Source: Trichomonas vaginalis G3
Lineage: Eukaryota > Parabasalia > Trichomonadida > Trichomonadidae
Length of the DNA stretch: 64,000 nucleotides
Assembly (NCBI RefSeq): GCF_026262505.1
Contig: NC_067207.1
Location: 29,666,082 to 29,730,081, forward strand
Direction: 5' to 3'
Each line of letters opens with the position of its first letter. Position 1 is the first letter of the stretch. Positions 1 to 8,854 of this stretch are shown here, one piece after another. A program made the translations under genes and the position numbers. Under the pieces are notes generated by a model. That model was given only the letters and a program-made list of their open reading frames with translations, made no database searches and was not told where the DNA came from.

Positions 1-3000
1 AAGAATATACGTAAGAGGAAGAGAGCATTGAAACATCCAATAGTAAAACTGACACCACAACAACAGTTGCAACAACAAATGCTGAATGACCCCACTATGT
101 TGCAACAAATGTCAAGCAATCCTATGCTTTTAAACCGAGTTTTTGGTGCACAGAGTGGAGGTTTAAGAGCGGCACTTTTAGCGAAAATGGCAGGCTATGG
201 TGGAGCTGCAGACGGAACAGCCTATAACCCTCAAAGTCAAATGAATTTGAGTTCACTCAAAAATCAAATAACAGATGTCAAAAAGTCAAACATAGACATA
301 CAGAAGCAAATAAGTGAAAACGAAAAGAAACTAGAATATGACAGACACACAAAGAAACTCAATGAGTTAAACGTAGAGAAAAAGAAGAAAGAAGAACAAC
401 TGAAAGAACTAAGTACAGAGGAATATGCGAAAAAAGTGTCAGAAAAAGCAGCAGAAGTAGCAAAAATGGAACAAGATGTCATAAATTTGAAAAACCATAC
501 TACTCAATATAAAGTACTGAAAGATGAAGAGATAAAACAAAAAGCCCTGAAGACATATATGGAAAGCGATGAGTATAAAAAAGAAGTTGAAGCAAATGTA
601 AAGGCAGAAAAACTTTTACAGTTGCAAAACCAAACCGTACAGTATGAAAACTTAGCACAAGAAAGTAAAAATAACGACGCAGCCATGCAAAAGGCAATGA
701 AAAGCGCAGAATATATAAAAGCTAATAATGACTGGTTAGATGCCCAAGCCAACGCTAAAGCAGCCCAGCTTATAGGGTCAATAAGGACAAAAATACAAGC
801 GGATGAAGACAGTTCAAATGAAGCTTTAACAAATGCTGACTTTAAGAACGCCTTCGAAGCTCTTCATAGTAAGGTGAAACTAGTGAACGACTTCTCATCT
901 GGAAAGAAACTGAAGTCTGAAGGTTTCGACAAAGAGTTAAGAGAAGTAGCACAAAATATGACGAAAATAACAGATGCAGCAACGAGACAGGCAGTTCAAA
1001 GTGCCTATGACGCCGTTAGAGCAACTGTTGTGGAAAGTCAAGAAAAAGAGTTACAACAGACCAAAACAGACCTAGTAAATGCTTTCTTAAGAACGAAAAG
1101 TCAGGTAGGACATTACGCTGCAGATGGAACATATGTGCCAGCTGGTGGAACTTATATACCACCAAACCCTCCAAGAGAAGCACCTGCACCAGGACTACCT
1201 AGAACATTTACATCGTCACATGGACATAGACACAGGCATGCACCAAAACCAACACAACAACCAACACAACAACCACCTCCACAACCAGCACAGCAACCAA
1301 CAGTTCAAAACCCTGCACAACCAGCACAGCAACCAACAGTTCAAAACCCTGCACAACAACAACCACAAACAGAGCAAGGACATAAAAGAAGTAGAGAACA
1401 AGGAAACCAAGAATTCTTAAAAATGCTTAAGGAAGATTATGGTTACCCAGATACTCTTGACTTTAGTGACAGATATAAAGAAGCTATTAGAAAGTTCAAG
1501 GATGGAAATACTGACCCGAACCTATTTAGCTTTATGACTCAGCACCAAATGGGATATAATTTCAAACCTGGAAAATACAAGCTCGCTAAGAGATATGATT
1601 TAATAGCATATCATCCAAATGACATGAACGAATTTACTCCGAGATATTTGATGTCAGAGCTAAATGACAATTCAACTTTCGTCATGAAACGCGTAAAAAA
1701 TAGAGACGGAACGAAAGAACAAAGGCTTATGAATGCGGATGACGTAGATAGGGAAATTGTTGAAAACGGTCTCGGAATATATGAAATGCCAGCAGATGAG
1801 GTACAAGAAACTCAACAGGAAGAAGTTCAGATACAACCAGACATGGAAGAAATAGTTCAGCAACAACAGCTAGAAGAGCCTGAAGGAAACGAACAAGTCC
1901 CTCCTTTGGAAACTAACTTCACAGAACTAGATGAAGATTTGGAACAGCCGAAAAATCTTGACCTTCAACAAGAGTATGCGGAGAATATGGAATCTTTCCA
2001 AGAGTCTAAAAAAAATTCGGCTGACATGGTAGAAGAATATCGAAAAATGTTCGCCGACATACAAAAGACTCCAACATCAGATGAAAATATTCAGCATAGA
2101 ATGGAAGTACTGAAAGAAAATGTACGCAAATACAACAACCCTTTTTACTTACGAGCATTTAACGTTCAATCTTCGGATGAACTCGGTGAAAATAAAAGGT
2201 TAAATTTCAAGAAAACATATAAAAATGAAACATTGTTTAAAGTTCATTCAGAACCTAGCCAAGATGGAAACAGACCTACTTTTGTTTCTGCAGACAATGG
2301 AACTACAATGAGATGGGGTCATAAAGCTAATTCGGATAGGTGGTTCATAAACTTACAACCACAATTCCAAGAAGTTGTAGACGCAATGGAAGTGAATGGT
2401 GAACCAGATATAGCTGGTATTTTAAGCGCGGCTTTAATGCCGTTGAAAGATATGAAAGATGCAGATATTTTGGACCAGTATGAAATGAACATGGCTGATG
2501 GAAATATAACACCTGACGTTCTAGAACATTTATCTCAAAGAACTACACAGAACCATAGAGATGGTATATTTGGTGAAGAGTTTAGAAAGAAAGTTAGGGA
2601 GAGAGAAGGAAGAGAACCTATTGTACATGACCTTGCAAACGAAAGTTTGCAAAATATCATAAAAACTTACTTTGCAGACAATGAACTGAGAAGGGATGAA
2701 TATTTAAGAAAACTCAAATGGACAGTACCAAATGAAATGTTAGTATTGAAAAACATGTTCCTTGACAAAATAAAACCAACTACAGAAATAAATGACGAAA
2801 GACTGAAACATTGGGTAAAAGCTTTCCCATTCACAAAAGATATTGTTGGTAACATGGAAAGAAAACCAGAATGGCTACAAAAACATATATTTGGAAACGA
2901 GCTTATTCCATATGGACAAGCTCTGTTTGAAGAGCTTGAACCGGAAACTCAGGAAAGAGTCATGCAAACAATACGCGAAGACTCAAATACAAACTATGAC

Positions 3001-3276
3001 AAAATCTTTCTAGGATATAGGTTACCTGAGATGGGCGACCAGAGCCCAAAGGCAAAAAGGACATGGGAAATTTACAACATACTAGGTGAACATGAGGCAA
3101 AGATGCAACTTGAAGCAGAGGGCAAGTTACCAAAGCGACACCAAAGAAGAAGAGAAAGTCGTGAAAGTAGTGAAGAACAAAGTGAAAGTAGTGGCAATGA
3201 AGGAAAAAGAAGAGTTAAAAACTCAGCCAGGAAGAAAGTAAAGCTTGGTCCACGTGGGTTCTATTATGACAAATAA
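1..3276 (+). CDS. large coiled-coil, Gln/Pro-rich structural-type protein (5' end outside window)
   Basis: The open frame runs from the window edge through more than 1,080 codons. The inverted left-end fragment at 24,165-24,906 places the ATG only about 18 bases outside the window, in a strongly basic N-terminus. Counting from position 28, residues about 75-235 are a long Lys/Glu-rich coiled coil. Residues about 400-450 are a His/Pro/Gln-rich linker with two copies of a PAQQPTVQN-type unit. The last 60 residues are rich in Arg, Ser and Glu and end in a basic tail. No enzyme motif was seen. It lies directly before the capsid gene (32-bp gap), so a virion, scaffold or core role is inferred. I do not recognise the family; it is not a polymerase. 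Confidence 0.75.
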   Translation, partial: KNIRKRKRALKHPIVKLTPQQQLQQQMLNDPTMLQQMSSNPMLLNRVFGAQSGGLRAALLAKMAGYGGAADGTAYNPQSQMNLSSLKNQITDVKKSNIDIQKQISENEKKLEYDRHTKKLNELNVEKKKKEEQLKELSTEEYAKKVSEKAAEVAKMEQDVINLKNHTTQYKVLKDEEIKQKALKTYMESDEYKKEVEANVKAEKLLQLQNQTVQYENLAQESKNNDAAMQKAMKSAEYIKANNDWLDAQANAKAAQLIGSIRTKIQADEDSSNEALTNADFKNAFEALHSKVKLVNDFSSGKKLKSEGFDKELREVAQNMTKITDAATRQAVQSAYDAVRATVVESQEKELQQTKTDLVNAFLRTKSQVGHYAADGTYVPAGGTYIPPNPPREAPAPGLPRTFTSSHGHRHRHAPKPTQQPTQQPPPQPAQQPTVQNPAQPAQQPTVQNPAQQQPQTEQGHKRSREQGNQEFLKMLKEDYGYPDTLDFSDRYKEAIRKFKDGNTDPNLFSFMTQHQMGYNFKPGKYKLAKRYDLIAYHPNDMNEFTPRYLMSELNDNSTFVMKRVKNRDGTKEQRLMNADDVDREIVENGLGIYEMPADEVQETQQEEVQIQPDMEEIVQQQQLEEPEGNEQVPPLETNFTELDEDLEQPKNLDLQQEYAENMESFQESKKNSADMVEEYRKMFADIQKTPTSDENIQHRMEVLKENVRKYNNPFYLRAFNVQSSDELGENKRLNFKKTYKNETLFKVHSEPSQDGNRPTFVSADNGTTMRWGHKANSDRWFINLQPQFQEVVDAMEVNGEPDIAGILSAALMPLKDMKDADILDQYEMNMADGNITPDVLEHLSQRTTQNHRDGIFGEEFRKKVREREGREPIVHDLANESLQNIIKTYFADNELRRDEYLRKLKWTVPNEMLVLKNMFLDKIKPTTEINDERLKHWVKAFPFTKDIVGNMERKPEWLQKHIFGNELIPYGQALFEELEPETQERVMQTIREDSNTNYDKIFLGYRLPEMGDQSPKAKRTWEIYNILGEHEAKMQLEAEGKLPKRHQRRRESRESSEEQSESSGNEGKRRVKNSARKKVKLGPRGFYYDK

Positions 3277-3308
3277 ATCCAACTATTCTATATTTTTACC
3301 CATATGAA

Positions 3309-4916
3309 ATGTACGCCGCTCAGAATATAACGCCAACAGTTTTGGATGCCATGAACGGAAATGTTTCCGAATGGTATAACGAATGCGACAATGCCATTAG
3401 AAGGTCAGAAATAGTTCCTGGAACTTACGAATATACAACTGCTGTTTCTTATGGAAATGTAGGTGAGTTTGGTGAAGGTTCTTCAACAACAGTAGATATT
3501 GCATGCGACAGGTTTCACATTATTTCTATTGACAACTCATTCTTATACGTGGAACAAGACATTGAAATAAAACCTTCTGCCAAGTTGTCTGACAAGAAAG
3601 GTTGCAATGGAATTTTCTATGTCGGATACCAATATGCTCCAGAAGTTTTCATGGGATATAAGATATATTCTAACTCTGACTTAGTTCAAACAGTAACATG
3701 GGCAAACTATGAATGGTTCGCTTTGAGAAACTCAGTACAACCACAAGCTAGAGAACAAACAGACCAATATGCAACTATTGAGAAAATAAGAAGACTTGAC
3801 CCTAACGTTCCAGGAGTTTATGTTGACCTTTCTGGACAAACTGCAGCAGCAGTAACCAAAGTAAAACTGAAACTTAGAGTTCCTTTGTCATCTTTCCTCA
3901 TCTTCAGGTTTTTAAGATACTTGCCAAACTGGGCAGGAAAAATTTCTATTGAACTTACTCCAAGCAAAAATAACTTAGTCATTGCACCAACGCAAGACCC
4001 ATTCACTCTTACAGACGTAAAGGGAGCAAATCAAACGTCATTCGCCGAATTTTGCAAAGACAAAGTTGACTTAGACTTTGGTTTCTCAAACTTCAACACT
4101 GAAGTAAACTATTATTTCAATGCTGCTGGAACTGCTTGGGACCCAGTTAAGTTCACATGCGAAAAATTTGAATGCAAGAGAATAGAAAGCAGACTTGCAG
4201 TCTATATGTTGGACCCAGATATTTCAAATGCTTTAGCTGCCAAATATATTGCAGTTCCACTTATGTTCCCTATACACCAAATATCTGTCAAAGACTTTGC
4301 AGGTGAAGTTGGAAACCAAAGTGCTGACCCAGGTGCAAGAACAGATATTGCTTTAACAACTGCAATGAAACATGCAGATACTATGTTTGTACTGTTCAGA
4401 CGAACTATAAATGACTATTCTTGTTTCTACAACCCTGGTATTAAATATCATATAAACATAGATGGCAAATATTATCCAAGAGAAGAATATTCTACAGTTG
4501 AAGATATGAGGTCATACAACTTGACATTAGATGCTATGAACTTTAACAACAACTTCACAACAACCATTAACCCTGAAATGCAAAGTTCTATTATGCCATA
4601 TGTGAAAGTATGGACCCATACAGGAAGTCAAAAAACTCAATATACAAATGGAGACCGTTCAAACTTTTGGCTTGGCATTCCATTTGCTGACTCAGAAGAC
4701 TTTATGGGTGGTATTTCAACTGTTGGTACTGTACAAATACAATATACTGGTGACAGAGACGGTCCAGATGAATTGAGAGCAAAGAAGTTTACAAAACCAA
4801 TAGCACTTTTCACGGAAGATGCTCTTTTGAAGATTCGTTCGATGAAACCTGCTGGGGCTCCTCAGATTGGCATAACGACAGCTTCCATCGAGCAGATTTT
4901 GGCAGCAGGTCAGTAA
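3309..4916 (+). CDS. candidate major capsid protein (double jelly-roll type)
   Basis: This 535-residue protein is rich in beta-type and aromatic segments and has no signal peptide or membrane helix. Its length and composition fit a double jelly-roll major capsid protein of the Polinton/PLV/virophage class, and it sits in a cluster with a candidate minor capsid protein and a packaging ATPase. Notable stretches are a hydrophobic FLIFRFLRYLPNWAG (about residues 197-211) and a C-terminal half rich in Asn, Tyr and Thr. The start follows an AT-rich ATATTTTTA motif 15-20 bases upstream. The 3' end overlaps the convergent gene at 4,810-5,229 by 107 bases. Assignment rests on context and general character; a fold prediction would decide it. 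Confidence 0.65.
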   Translation: MYAAQNITPTVLDAMNGNVSEWYNECDNAIRRSEIVPGTYEYTTAVSYGNVGEFGEGSSTTVDIACDRFHIISIDNSFLYVEQDIEIKPSAKLSDKKGCNGIFYVGYQYAPEVFMGYKIYSNSDLVQTVTWANYEWFALRNSVQPQAREQTDQYATIEKIRRLDPNVPGVYVDLSGQTAAAVTKVKLKLRVPLSSFLIFRFLRYLPNWAGKISIELTPSKNNLVIAPTQDPFTLTDVKGANQTSFAEFCKDKVDLDFGFSNFNTEVNYYFNAAGTAWDPVKFTCEKFECKRIESRLAVYMLDPDISNALAAKYIAVPLMFPIHQISVKDFAGEVGNQSADPGARTDIALTTAMKHADTMFVLFRRTINDYSCFYNPGIKYHINIDGKYYPREEYSTVEDMRSYNLTLDAMNFNNNFTTTINPEMQSSIMPYVKVWTHTGSQKTQYTNGDRSNFWLGIPFADSEDFMGGISTVGTVQIQYTGDRDGPDELRAKKFTKPIALFTEDALLKIRSMKPAGAPQIGITTASIEQILAAGQ

Positions 4917-5229
4917 GTTGTTCTTGAACTGACTTCTCACCATCGTAAATAGTTATGACACCAGTTTTGACATAAAATTGTATTATAAACTTACCTTTAG
5001 AAATATCTGTAAGTTTTGTTGTTATATTTTTGTCTGCTTCAAGAACTTTCACCATCTCGGTTATACCAACTTTCTTTGCTTTATGAAAATATTTTGGTTC
5101 AGCAAAGACTGCTATTCTATAACATTTTCCATTGTTTGTGTAAAGAACTATTCTGTCAATGTATTTGTATTGTTTGTGAGTATAAACTTTGTTCTGCTTC
5201 AATTCAAAGAGATATCCGAATACGTCCAT
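4810..5229 (-). CDS. hypothetical 139-residue protein overlapping the capsid gene end
   Basis: A small Lys/Tyr-rich protein with alternating charged and beta-type segments (YKYIDRIVLYTNNGKCYRIA near residues 22-41) and a Ser/Glu-rich tail. Its last third is antisense to the end of the capsid gene, a 107-base convergent overlap, so the tail is shaped by the capsid codons. The start is 18 bases from the divergent start at 5,248. I do not recognise the family. The same frame is open in arm B (62,909-63,328), which supports it as real. Confidence 0.6.
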   Translation of the reverse strand: MDVFGYLFELKQNKVYTHKQYKYIDRIVLYTNNGKCYRIAVFAEPKYFHKAKKVGITEMVKVLEADKNITTKLTDISKGKFIIQFYVKTGVITIYDGEKSVQEQLTDLLPKSARWKLSLCQSEEPQQVSSNESSKEHLP

Positions 5230-5247
5230 ATTTTTATTCGAAGTAAA
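5230..5247. promoter_or_regulatory. 18-bp shared promoter between divergent genes
   Basis: Only 18 bases separate the start codons of the genes at 4,810-5,229 and 5,248-5,829. The spacer holds a TTTTTATTCGAA core, like the AT-rich TATTTTTA motif 10-20 bases before many other start codons in the element. Transcription must start in or very near this gap for both genes. Confidence 0.5.
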
Positions 5248-5829
5248 ATGTCATTTCCGAAAAATAGAAGCGTAAGTGTTTCAAAAGGTTTAATGGCGGT
5301 GGCAGATGTGAAGTTAAATTCACCAACTCAAACAAACAGTCAAAGTGTTATTGTCAATGTCAAAGAAAGAGATGTTGAAGTGGGGAAACCATACGAAGAC
5401 GAAGATGGTATAACAATTGTTCCTGTAAAAGAACAACCAACATACCCTGAAGTTAGCAGAGACTTAAGTTCTGTTGCAGATATTCGAAATGACTACCAAC
5501 AACTGAAAGACAAACTTCAAACTCAGGAGAAGATTTGTCAAGCTTTAAGTATAATGTTAAACTTGGTCGAACACAACCCTGTAAAAGTGAACTCATATGT
5601 CATCGCACCTCATGAAGTTTTGAAAGAACTATTGAAACTTTTGACAGAGGCAGACGATATAAACATCAAAGAAATAGAACCCGACGTTAGTTGCTGTGGT
5701 GTTTCATATAATGTCATTGACAAGATATACGTTATGAAAGGAGGTGAAACGTTGAACTTAAAGTATAGTTTCCCAGACGTCATAAAAATATTTGACGACC
5801 ACAACATTTCATTAAAGTTTATTTGCTAA
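5248..5829 (+). CDS. hypothetical 193-residue protein, virion-cluster gene
   Basis: The frame is open from 4,978, but the upstream part is antisense to the divergent neighbour and of atypical composition. The ATG at 5,248, directly after the shared AT-rich spacer, is the better start. The protein has a flexible Ser/Thr/Gln N-terminal 60 residues, a helical middle (YQQLKDKLQTQEKICQALS, about residues 77-95) and a compact C-terminal domain with paired cysteines. It ends 4 bases before the next gene. Family not recognised; its place between capsid genes suggests a structural or assembly role. Confidence 0.65.
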   Translation: MSFPKNRSVSVSKGLMAVADVKLNSPTQTNSQSVIVNVKERDVEVGKPYEDEDGITIVPVKEQPTYPEVSRDLSSVADIRNDYQQLKDKLQTQEKICQALSIMLNLVEHNPVKVNSYVIAPHEVLKELLKLLTEADDINIKEIEPDVSCCGVSYNVIDKIYVMKGGETLNLKYSFPDVIKIFDDHNISLKFIC

Positions 5830-5833
5830 GTAA

Positions 5834-6634
5834 ATGGCAGAAGACATAATGGTTTATACTATTACGACTAAAAACCCTGAGTCATATAATTCTATAACAA
5901 CAAACTTACAAAGTCCTCAAGGACGATATTGTAAACTAACCTTAAACACAATGACGACTAAAGCCTGTTTTGCTCTTTTGACACCAGAAGACTTTATTGT
6001 TGTGAATGGTAAAAAATACTCCTTTGAAGATACTTACTCAGATATACCACCAACAGGTTTTGTTGACTTATTTAATACTTTAAGTACGGGTGTAAAATGT
6101 GCTGCAACTAGAGCAGGTTTCATTATGTTTGGATGTCCGACTGAGTTTACTATAAACAATATGAGCTATAATACAAAACTTATATCTGGTTTTTACTACC
6201 AACAGTTTCCTATAACAGGAAAAGGTGTCATACAAGGAATGTCTGTTCCATTGACTTTAAGTACACCTATTTTATATATTGTTTCAAACTTAGGTTCAAA
6301 GTGTTATTCGAATGTCGACAGAAACTACTATGACCAAAAGATACTTATGCGTATAAACAACACTTTCTCTGCTGGTTTGCCTATTGTTCATTCGAATGCA
6401 GAGTTTTCAGCTTTAGTGAACTCAAACACTTTGGCAAACATAAACTTAACCTTAGTTGACGCAAACTTTGTTCCTGTAAAACTTTTATGTCCTATGTATT
6501 TGTCAATGACGGCAGAAAGTTTCGAATTGGAAGATGCAACTGGTGAAAGTATTGTATTACAAGAACAACTTCAACAACAAATAGCTCAAGAACAACAAAT
6601 GCAACAAATAGCTCAAGAACAAAGTCAAGAATAA
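5834..6634 (+). CDS. candidate minor capsid (penton-type, single jelly-roll) protein
   Basis: This 266-residue protein is rich in beta-strand segments with few charges. It ends in a strand pair of the type LTLVDANFVPVKLLCPMYLS, which resembles the C-terminal edge of penton/minor capsid jelly rolls in Polintons and virophages. The last 30 residues are a Gln-rich tail with two copies of an IAQEQ-type unit. It sits two genes after the major capsid gene and before the helicase. The penton assignment is inferred from character and position. Confidence 0.5.
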   Translation: MAEDIMVYTITTKNPESYNSITTNLQSPQGRYCKLTLNTMTTKACFALLTPEDFIVVNGKKYSFEDTYSDIPPTGFVDLFNTLSTGVKCAATRAGFIMFGCPTEFTINNMSYNTKLISGFYYQQFPITGKGVIQGMSVPLTLSTPILYIVSNLGSKCYSNVDRNYYDQKILMRINNTFSAGLPIVHSNAEFSALVNSNTLANINLTLVDANFVPVKLLCPMYLSMTAESFELEDATGESIVLQEQLQQQIAQEQQMQQIAQEQSQE

Positions 6635-6661
6635 AAAAATATTTTTTTTATTTTTATAAAA

Positions 6662-7897
6662 ATGTACAGAATAGATGTTTCAGATTTTTATGACTTCCAA
6701 GCATTCAGAAATATGTGTCCATTTAGAGACTATAACAAAGCAGTCGAGAATTTGAAACGTTTAGTCATTTATGTTGACTCTGCCCCAGAATGTTATGTTA
6801 TGAAAGAATGGGATGTTGTCTTTAACAAACCTAAAGCGACAATAGTTTCAGAACAAGAATGTAAACAGAAACTTAAGAAAATAAAAGTTGTACAAGTTGG
6901 CATGAAGATGTTAGATGCTTGGGATATCTTATTGTCAAAGTTAGAAGATTTTTCAGTTCGAGGTATAAAGTTCTATACACCTTCTCCAAACTTCTATTCT
7001 ATCTTCACTGGATATAAATATGAACAAGTAGAATGGAAAGAAAATATTATAGAAGCTTGGTTAGACCATGTCAAAGAAATTATATGCAATGGAAACGAAA
7101 AGGTTTATGAGTATATCTTATGTTGGTTTGCAAATATCTTACAACATCCAAGTGCTAAAAATGAAACTGCTCTCATTATAATTGGAAAACAAGGAACTGG
7201 TAAGAATACTTTCTTTACAGATATTTTGTGCAAACTGTTAGAAGGTTATTCGAACCCTAATATGACAAACTTAGAAAACATCTGCGGTAAATTTAACTCT
7301 TCTATTGAGAATATGAAACTTATAGTATGTAACGAACTTCAAAGTATAGATACAACAAAAGTTTTGAACTCAGATGCTTTGAAGAGTCTTATAACAGACA
7401 AAGTTGGAGTTGTTGAAAGAAAATATAAAGACCAAAGAGTTTGTGAAAATGTTGCAAACTTCATTATGGTTTCAAACAATGCTGTTCCGATGAAGTTAGA
7501 AAGTTCTGACAGAAGATATGTAGTTGTCAGAACGTCAGATTCTCATATGCAAGATACAGAATATTTTGACGACTTAGCAGAAACTTTGACATCTGACTTT
7601 TACAACCACTTGTTCTCATATTTTATGACATTAGATATTTCAAAGTTCAATCCAAGACAAATTCCACATACCGAAGAGAGACAAACATTGTTAGAAGCAA
7701 ACAAGAGTGTATATGAACTGTTTATAGATGAGACTAACTTTGAGTGTTTAGATGAAAGGTCATTGTACGATTCGTATAAACAGTATTGTCAAGAATATGG
7801 TTATATGGCAGCGTCTAAACGAACATTCTTGGCAAATATCAAAAATCTTTTAGATGTTCAGAATGGTGTATATACAAAGAAAAATTTTTCTGAGTAA
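6662..7897 (+). CDS. superfamily 3 helicase (D5-like replicative helicase)
   Basis: A 411-residue P-loop protein of the SF3/D5-like class, hexameric DNA helicases used by small DNA viruses, virophages and many PLVs. Walker A is GKQGTGKN at residues 175-182, the Walker B-type segment KLIVCNE is at 219-225, motif C VANFIMVSNN is at 264-273, and a conserved SSDRR arginine segment is at 281-285. A TPSPNFYSIFTGYKYE segment at 106-121 is typical of the region before the ATPase core. The N-terminal 100 residues show no primase or polymerase motif; the C-terminus looks like a winged-helix domain. It is preceded by an AT-rich leader and followed by a small protein with an SSB-like tail. It is the only replication enzyme visible in the element. 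Confidence 0.85.
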   Translation: MYRIDVSDFYDFQAFRNMCPFRDYNKAVENLKRLVIYVDSAPECYVMKEWDVVFNKPKATIVSEQECKQKLKKIKVVQVGMKMLDAWDILLSKLEDFSVRGIKFYTPSPNFYSIFTGYKYEQVEWKENIIEAWLDHVKEIICNGNEKVYEYILCWFANILQHPSAKNETALIIIGKQGTGKNTFFTDILCKLLEGYSNPNMTNLENICGKFNSSIENMKLIVCNELQSIDTTKVLNSDALKSLITDKVGVVERKYKDQRVCENVANFIMVSNNAVPMKLESSDRRYVVVRTSDSHMQDTEYFDDLAETLTSDFYNHLFSYFMTLDISKFNPRQIPHTEERQTLLEANKSVYELFIDETNFECLDERSLYDSYKQYCQEYGYMAASKRTFLANIKNLLDVQNGVYTKKNFSE

Positions 7898-7935
7898 ATT
7901 TTAAAAAAAAAATATTTTTTTATCCGATAGAAAAG

Positions 7936-8355
7936 ATGACGAAATTCATCTCAGTAAACAAGTACATGTCAGGACTTAAAGAAGAACTAGACCCATTCAC
8001 ATATTTGAATGTTTACTTCTACCATTTTGAAAAGTCTTCATTTGACAAAGTTTGGAACATCGAACCAGTTAAGTTTGCTATTGTGACTAAAAATGGTGCG
8101 AAATTTGAAGACTTAGACATAGAAGGTTTGTTAACAGTCAAAGAAAGTTTTGACAGAAGGTTCTCAAAACTTGAAGAAGGTAAAGCATACAAACTTGTTA
8201 TACCTTATGAACCAAAGAAGACAGACGACTATGAATATTATGAGTCTAAGATAGTTGAAGTTCAAGGTAAATTAGGTAAAAAGATTTTAGAGTCTAAGCC
8301 AGTGTTTACTCCTAAAGAGGAAGAGAACATTGACATTGACCCAGAAATGTTCTAA
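7936..8355 (+). CDS. small protein with SSB-like acidic C-terminal tip
   Basis: A 139-residue protein directly downstream of the helicase. It has a compact beta-rich body (residues 1-115) and a final acidic tip ENIDIDPEMF ending in Phe. Single-stranded DNA-binding proteins of bacteria and phage T7 gp2.5 end in acidic tails with a terminal Phe that recruit partners, so a ssDNA-binding role beside the helicase is plausible. No OB-fold motif can be proven by eye. The start follows an A/T leader and GATAGAAAAG. Confidence 0.55.
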   Translation: MTKFISVNKYMSGLKEELDPFTYLNVYFYHFEKSSFDKVWNIEPVKFAIVTKNGAKFEDLDIEGLLTVKESFDRRFSKLEEGKAYKLVIPYEPKKTDDYEYYESKIVEVQGKLGKKILESKPVFTPKEEENIDIDPEMF

Positions 8356-8371
8356 AAATAAAATTTTATTT

Positions 8372-8819
8372 TTACATGTCATATCTCACCTTCTCTGGAA
8401 CTGGTTCAGGTTCTTTCTTCTCTTCAACTTTTTTCTTTCTTTCTTTCTTCTTCTTCTTCTGGTGGAGTTATGTCAAATTTCTCCGAACCATATTTCTGTA
8501 AAAGTTCTTTGTCATTTAATAGCTCTTCTATTCTGTTTTCTATTTCATCTTCAAGAACAGCGCATGTGTCTTCTTTGCATTCTAAGAATTTTTGTTGGAC
8601 TTCATCTCTCCAAGAGGCGTCATCTCTGTCAACAAGTCTGTCATTGACAAATTTTAAGACTTCTCTGCTTAATGTTTTATGGTTCTTGTCATATTCCCAG
8701 AAACAGAACTTTAGAACAAATTCACCTTTCTTGTTTACACTATGTAAGATTTTATGGTCGACAGATGTTTTGCTGTCAAAAAGTTTGTCTCGAATATAGA
8801 TGGCGAAATCGCTAGACAT
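8372..8819 (-). CDS. hypothetical protein with Lys/Glu/Pro-rich tail (arm A copy)
   Basis: The N-terminal 110 residues are a charged helical domain (KLFDSKTSVDHKILHSVNKK near the start). The C-terminus is a lysine-run tail followed by Glu/Pro. The intact arm-B version has 149 residues; this copy is not fully open. It is divergent from the ATPase, with a 35-bp shared spacer. Its position between the SSB-like gene and the packaging ATPase suggests DNA handling or packaging; the family is not recognised. Confidence 0.6.
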
Positions 8820-8854
8820 TTTCTAAAAGATAAAAATTTTAATTTTTCTAAAAT
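8820..8854. promoter_or_regulatory. 35-bp divergent promoter before the ATPase
   Basis: The spacer between the two divergent start codons is nearly pure A/T, with TAAAAATTTTAATTTTT, which reads similarly on both strands. It is one of four very short divergent gaps in the element. Confidence 0.45.

Noticed and set aside
4978-5247. 90-codon N-terminal extension of the 193-residue protein
   Set aside because: It is antisense to the neighbouring gene, Cys/Phe/Tyr-rich in an untypical way, and lies upstream of the shared promoter spacer.
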